From Myrica gale (taxonomy: Eukaryota; Streptophyta; Magnoliopsida; Fagales; Myricaceae), in the NCBI GenBank assembly GCA_963930655.1, contig OZ005609.1, forward strand, positions 20,471,001 through 20,535,000: 64,000 bases of DNA. The letters are read 5' to 3'. This document shows positions 59,708 through 64,000 of this stretch, piece by piece. Each line of letters opens with the position of its first letter. The stretch's first letter is position 1. The position numbers were made by a program, and so were the translations under genes. Under the pieces are notes generated by a model that made no database searches, was not told the origin of the DNA, and worked only from the letters and a program-made list of their open reading frames with translations.

Positions 59708-62628
59708 GGTGGTTGGGGCCGATACCTCAGTAAGTTACAGTGAGAAGTCAAGTTTTATGAAGTATTTATAATGAAGTAGAAGCATAGGCAGGTATCGAGG
59801 GAGATGGATAATTATTAAAGTCGAGCTATTGTAATAATATCCGGTTTGCAGTAGGTGATTTGTATGAGGGAAGCTTTTGTGCTCCCAATTTATGTGTTCT
59901 AGCTTTTAAGGTAACCTGCTCTTGTAGGCTAGTATGTTGGCTCAATAACAGCTCCGGCCTTTGGGTTCCTTGTGAAGCTTGGGAAATAAAAATGTTCTTT
60001 AATTTTGGGAAAGCAAAACCTACATCCAATAGGGATTGTGATAACAATGGTTTGAAGCATCAAATGGACATTCGCAAAATGATCACACACGTATCTTTGT
60101 TGCACATAATATGCTTGTTAGTTTAAGGGCTCTTTCCGCTTGTAGCTTCTGCTCATGCTAGGCCCTATTGGATTGCACTAATTCCTGAGAAGGTAAGGTC
60201 TACTGTACACAAATGCCGTACCCAAATGCAAGATTTTTGTGTTTTTTTAAGTAACTAGTATGACTACTTGTTAATGTGATTAAAGAATAATCACATAGGT
60301 GAATCCTTTTTGCTATGCTTGTATAGGGGAGAGCATCGGTACCTTTCCGCTCGCGGGATTGGTATACCGGTGAATTTGGCGGTTCAGCGCTACCCCTGTT
60401 ATTTTTTCCCTTCCCCGATCCTACATTTTCTCTCTCGCACAGCTCTCTCTTTCTCTCTCACGGCAGCTGCAGCGGCCAGAATCTCTCTTACAGCTCTCTG
60501 CGACTCTGCCTCTCACTCTTGATTCTCTCCCTCTCTACAAATCTAGCTCTCTATATTTATCTCCTTTGGTTGAGTTTGGCGATTATTTGCAATTTTGTTG
60601 ATATTTGTTGCAATTTGTTTGAATTTTGCTGTGATTTGAAGAGTTTTGGTCAATTTTTTTGGATTTTTTGTGATTTGCTAGTATGTGTGGCGGCTTCCTC
60701 TCCTAACGGTGCCGGTTGCAGCTGTCCAAAAAATACTCCACAGTCACCGCTTATGCACAACCGTAGCTGGTATCTAGATATGAGTGTAATAGACCATCTC
60801 ATTGCAAACTTTAACAATATAAACAATAAAGTTAAAATGTAGACCGAACCGAGAAAGCAATCCTTTTGGAGAAGAAAATAATAATTGAATGATTAGGATT
60901 AAAAGTAGAGCTAAAGATGCATAACAAAATTAAGTTAAAGTTAATATTTTTTATTTTTAAGTTTTAGAATATATTGTTACACTTGACTATGCTTATTTTA
61001 ATTATAATAAAAATTTGATGACCCTAAAATTAATCGAAATATATGTAAGCTCTGAACATCCAATTAGAAAAAATTCAATTTCAACCAAAAATTATATTTA
61101 ACCCTACGGGAACAAATCATGGCTCTGTCCCTGCGGTGACATGTTATATATTCTTATTGATGGGCTTTTTGAAGCCGTAGAATCTTACTAACCCTGTCAA
61201 CAACAGTCATATGATTATTCTCGCTTGAAAATTGGCCACATGGCGCTTTCAAGTTGCTATCCCTCGTCTGTACGTAGCGGATATTCTTTAAGAATATTCA
61301 AACGCTAATAAACTCGTTTATCTTGTTTATTCTTTACACGTCTCTGAATAAATTCAGGGTTTAAAAAAAAAAAAGAATAAATTCAGGGTTTGGTGCTGCT
61401 GTTAATTGTAGGGATGCCGTTCTGTAGCTACTTTTTTGTTCGTTTGACTTGCTTTTTTACAACCTACACAGTAAGCTGTTTACTGTTAGCATGTTTACCG
61501 ACAGATTAACTTGACCCTCTGGTGATGGATTCTAAGTCACATTCCTTAACGTTTAGATAGATACCGAGGAATCTAACTAGCTTAGATCCGGTAGTCTTGT
61601 CTATTGAGTCCGGTCATTATTTCTACTGCCTAACATGTATTATACAGTGACTTTTTTTGATCCATTTTTAAATCTGCCGGTTTATAACACTTTAGTCAGT
61701 GTATTTCAATTCCTAGTTTGATCGTGATCTTAACTTTTTTTTTTCAGTGCGGGCTTAATTTTAAATAAGTTGATAGCTCTGCCCGGGAGGAAAAAAGAAA
61801 AAAGAAAAAGGAAAGATGATAAGGATGGATGGTTGATGGATTTTTGACTGGGGATTCAGTGGCTCAAAATTGCAGACGTGGGATAGCATCTGACGTTGGT
61901 TGTGCTGCAAAGGTTTAAGGTTCACGAAAAACACGACTCGATCCTACGGTTCGCGGGCTGGTTACGTGGTAGCACAAGAGGTCTAAAAAGTACTGGATGT
62001 ACTTTCAGGTTCTTTCTCGCTATCCAACTACCCATCGCCATCGGGACATTACTGCAAAGAAGTCGACTGTTGCCAATTGGATGGAGAAATTGCATCGTCC
62101 GTGGGACACACTGGCATGTGGTGCTTCTTTCCTGAACGCCTCTTTTTGTGATTTTAGAGCAGGGGTAAGTTGTGGTGTCCGACATGGGCATTTTGGGGTG
62201 CTCTTTACCCAAAGCAATGATAAACATGAAACAGTGCAGTTTGTTTCTTGTTTCCCTTCTCTCTTTTTTTTTTTCAGAATAACTTGCAAGAGGTCCTCAA
62301 GAAGGATTGATTCAAGTGATTAGGATTTGAGATCTGGGACTAAGGTTTCAAGTTTGAATATTCTCAAGGTACAATCAATTTTTTATTGTCATCTCCACAG
62401 TAAAATCGAATTTATCTAGTATGTTTAGTTTGAGAGCTGCACCGACTTAGAAATTTATTGGCTGGTTAGGTTTCTCTATGTTATAAAAATAAAACCATTG
62501 GGATACTTGTTAATTATGCATGTTATATGGGTTCCTTATTAAATTGCAGATCACTATGGGAAACTGTGCATTTAATGGAATTCATGATCGTGTGTAGAAT
62601 CTTTTCTTTTACCAAATAATCAAAGGAT
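59708..62628. other. GME 3' UTR and intergenic region
   Basis: The GME 3' UTR probably ends before about 60000; AATAAA occurs near 59987. The remainder has no supported gene. A CT-rich, leader-like stretch at 60400-60560 is followed by T-rich DNA. Frames at 61896-62323 are unrecognised. Confidence 0.5.
60322..60760. repeat. possible truncated transposon with leader-like core
   Basis: It starts TAGGGGAGAGCATCGGTACC and has short GGTATACCGG/GGTACC words, then a CT-rich stretch and a T-rich, intron-like stretch, the same order as in hAT elements 1 and 2. No matching right end or TSD was found. Confidence 0.3.
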
Positions 62629-62895
62629 TGTTATGAATATTATGAGTTATTATGGATGACTGTTACATCCGTTACACCTTTTATCAACCGTTATTTTTTC
62701 TCACAATTATGTACATTTTTAATTCCATTTGAGTTACTTTTAATTCTATGTATTTCCTCTATACCTATATAAATGGGTATTGAGATGAATTGTGATATAC
62801 AACAATATTTAGAATATATCATAGTTCTTGAAGAACTATTGCTCTCTTTCTCTTTTTGTTTCGCTTCTTAGATCATATTGTTCCTTAGTTTTACA
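62629..62895 (+). mobile_element. Ty1/Copia 5' LTR
   Basis: It begins TGTTATGAATATTATGAG and ends GTTTTACA, with TG..CA ends. A TATATAAATGGGTATTGAG promoter-like box lies at 62766-62784. It is followed directly by ACACGTTATCAGCACGA, a sequence commonly found just after the 5' LTR of plant Copia elements. The 3' LTR is outside the window. Confidence 0.8.
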
Positions 62896-64000
62896 ACACG
62901 TTATCAGCACGAAACTCTACCGATTGTGAAGGAACCCTTGTGTTTTTCTTCATTGGCATCCGAAACTATTTGCCATCGAGTTATCAACAATGGTTGTGGT
63001 TTTTCTAATCCATTCTCAAACGTATCCCTATGAGACTCTCAACACTGGGTAAGTTTTTCAATATCCACTTTGTTATAGACAAAGTTGAATCCTACAAATC
63101 GTGAATTTGTGACTCTAGATATTTCTGTTAAATATTGGTCTTGAGTTCTTGATGACGAGATCTGTCTTGCTGCCATGAATCCTGAAGATTCTATCAATGA
63201 AAGAAATGAAGCATCCCTGTAGGATTGTGCAACAAGTAATATTTTTCTTTACCATTATTTCATGAGGGATTGAAATCTAATTACCTCACTGTGAAAAATT
63301 TCCTCTCATTGTATTATAATTTAAAGCGAGATTTGAGCACCAGAAGTGCGTAATCCTCTCAAAAAGTTATTTATAAGTATATGCACCTGAAGTTGTATGT
63401 ATAATGGTCCTTACCTCGAATATGCTCTTGAAGTATTAATATCGAGAACATTAGTTCAAATATGGTTGAAAAAATGAACTTTTGATGAAAATCATCAATC
63501 TCGACCAATTAGCTCTTTGTCATTCCCTGAAGCGAATGACGCATTCCCTGAAGCGAATGCAACATCAATTTGCTCTTTGTCATTCCCTGGAGAGAATGAC
63601 ACATTTCATGAAGCGAATGAAAACATCAATTTGCTCTTTGTCATTCCCTGAAGTGAATGAAACCTCTTTGAAAAGAAGTGTGGTCCTAGACATGAGAAGA
63701 ATAAAAACAGAGGGGAGCATACTTCAAAAAGTCAAAACTCGTACCACTAGAAGTGGAACAAGGAGAAACACGAAAATGACAAAGGTTTGCAGAATAAACC
63801 TGTGAAGAATTATGAAGAAAATTGCTTTTGGTGTGGTATGAAAGCAAATTGGTCACCTACCTGTTGCACGCCAAATATGTGGTAGACCAATATGAATATT
63901 CTAGAAATAATACAGAAAAAGGAACCGAAATAATTTTGATTGTCTTGATTCCCCTGAAGGGATTTACGTTATCAATCTTAATGTTTTTGATTTCTTTGAA
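62896..64000 (+). pseudogene. decayed Copia gag region, truncated by window end
   Basis: Broken frames after the LTR translate to Copia gag-like pieces: VLDDEICLAAMNPEDSINE near 63140, and later the zinc-knuckle remnant NCFWCGMKANWSPTC at about 63817-63861. In the knuckle the usual CCHC histidine is replaced by Asn. Many stop codons and frame changes interrupt it. Between these lies a tandem repeat (63511-63662). The rest of the element, if present, lies beyond 64000. Confidence 0.75.
63511..63662 (+). repeat. short tandem repeat in Copia gag
   Basis: The word CATTCCCTGAAGCGAATG recurs about five times with changes, partly within a longer unit containing AACATCAATTTGCTCTTTGT (two to three copies). 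Confidence 0.85.

Noticed and set aside
61896..62323. Overlapping frames of 79-108 codons on both strands
   Set aside because: None has a recognisable domain or convincing splice context, and open frames on both strands suggest chance.

Overview
This is a window of nuclear DNA from a flowering plant, most likely a woody eudicot. It has large AT-rich introns and spacers, spliced plant genes with GT..AG borders, and many small non-autonomous transposons. The species cannot be named from the sequence alone. All product names come from recognising protein families by eye.

Seven host genes are supported. From left to right: the 3' half of MED14 (Mediator tail subunit, +, 249-7537); an intronless PLS-class PPR protein (-, 8566-10572); a seven-exon bHLH factor of the UNE12/bHLH7 group (-, 15006-20390); a two-exon chloroplast TATA/THA4 twin-arginine translocase subunit (-, 25338-27484); a six-exon group C bZIP factor (-, 32395-37745); a four-exon V-ATPase subunit F (-, 42906-46260); and a six-coding-exon GDP-mannose 3,5-epimerase (+, 57629-59707). 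For every gene the exon phases add up to an open frame. Each is a single-copy housekeeping or regulatory gene with its own promoter. I see no operon-like or clustered pathway.

The spacers and introns are full of mobile DNA, and target-site duplications (TSDs) let many elements be bounded to the base. A 1377-bp Pack-MULE (23844-25220; 238-bp inverted repeats, 9-bp TSD) carries a rearranged piece of a WRNIP1-type AAA ATPase gene. It lies about 110 bp past the TATA stop codon, in the sense orientation. Five hAT-like non-autonomous elements begin TAGGG or TAAGGG. Four have perfect 8-bp TSDs, and one of these sits in a MED14 intron. There are three or more Tourist/Harbinger-like MITEs with TAA/TTA TSDs, one nested in another MITE. 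A 233-bp Mutator-type MITE, a tRNA-derived SINE in the bHLH intron and a long fold-back hairpin are also present.

Retroelement remains are a probable solo Copia (SIRE-like) LTR at about 40.36-41.80 kb and the 5' end of a decayed Copia element running off the right edge (62629 onward). At 48912-49970 a 529-bp unit is duplicated in tandem with no difference that I can see.

No CRISPR, phage, biosynthetic cluster or wholly new gene system is visible. The most noteworthy item is the Pack-MULE with its captured, internally deleted WRNIP1 fragment, followed by the layered insertions and duplications at 47-56 kb.
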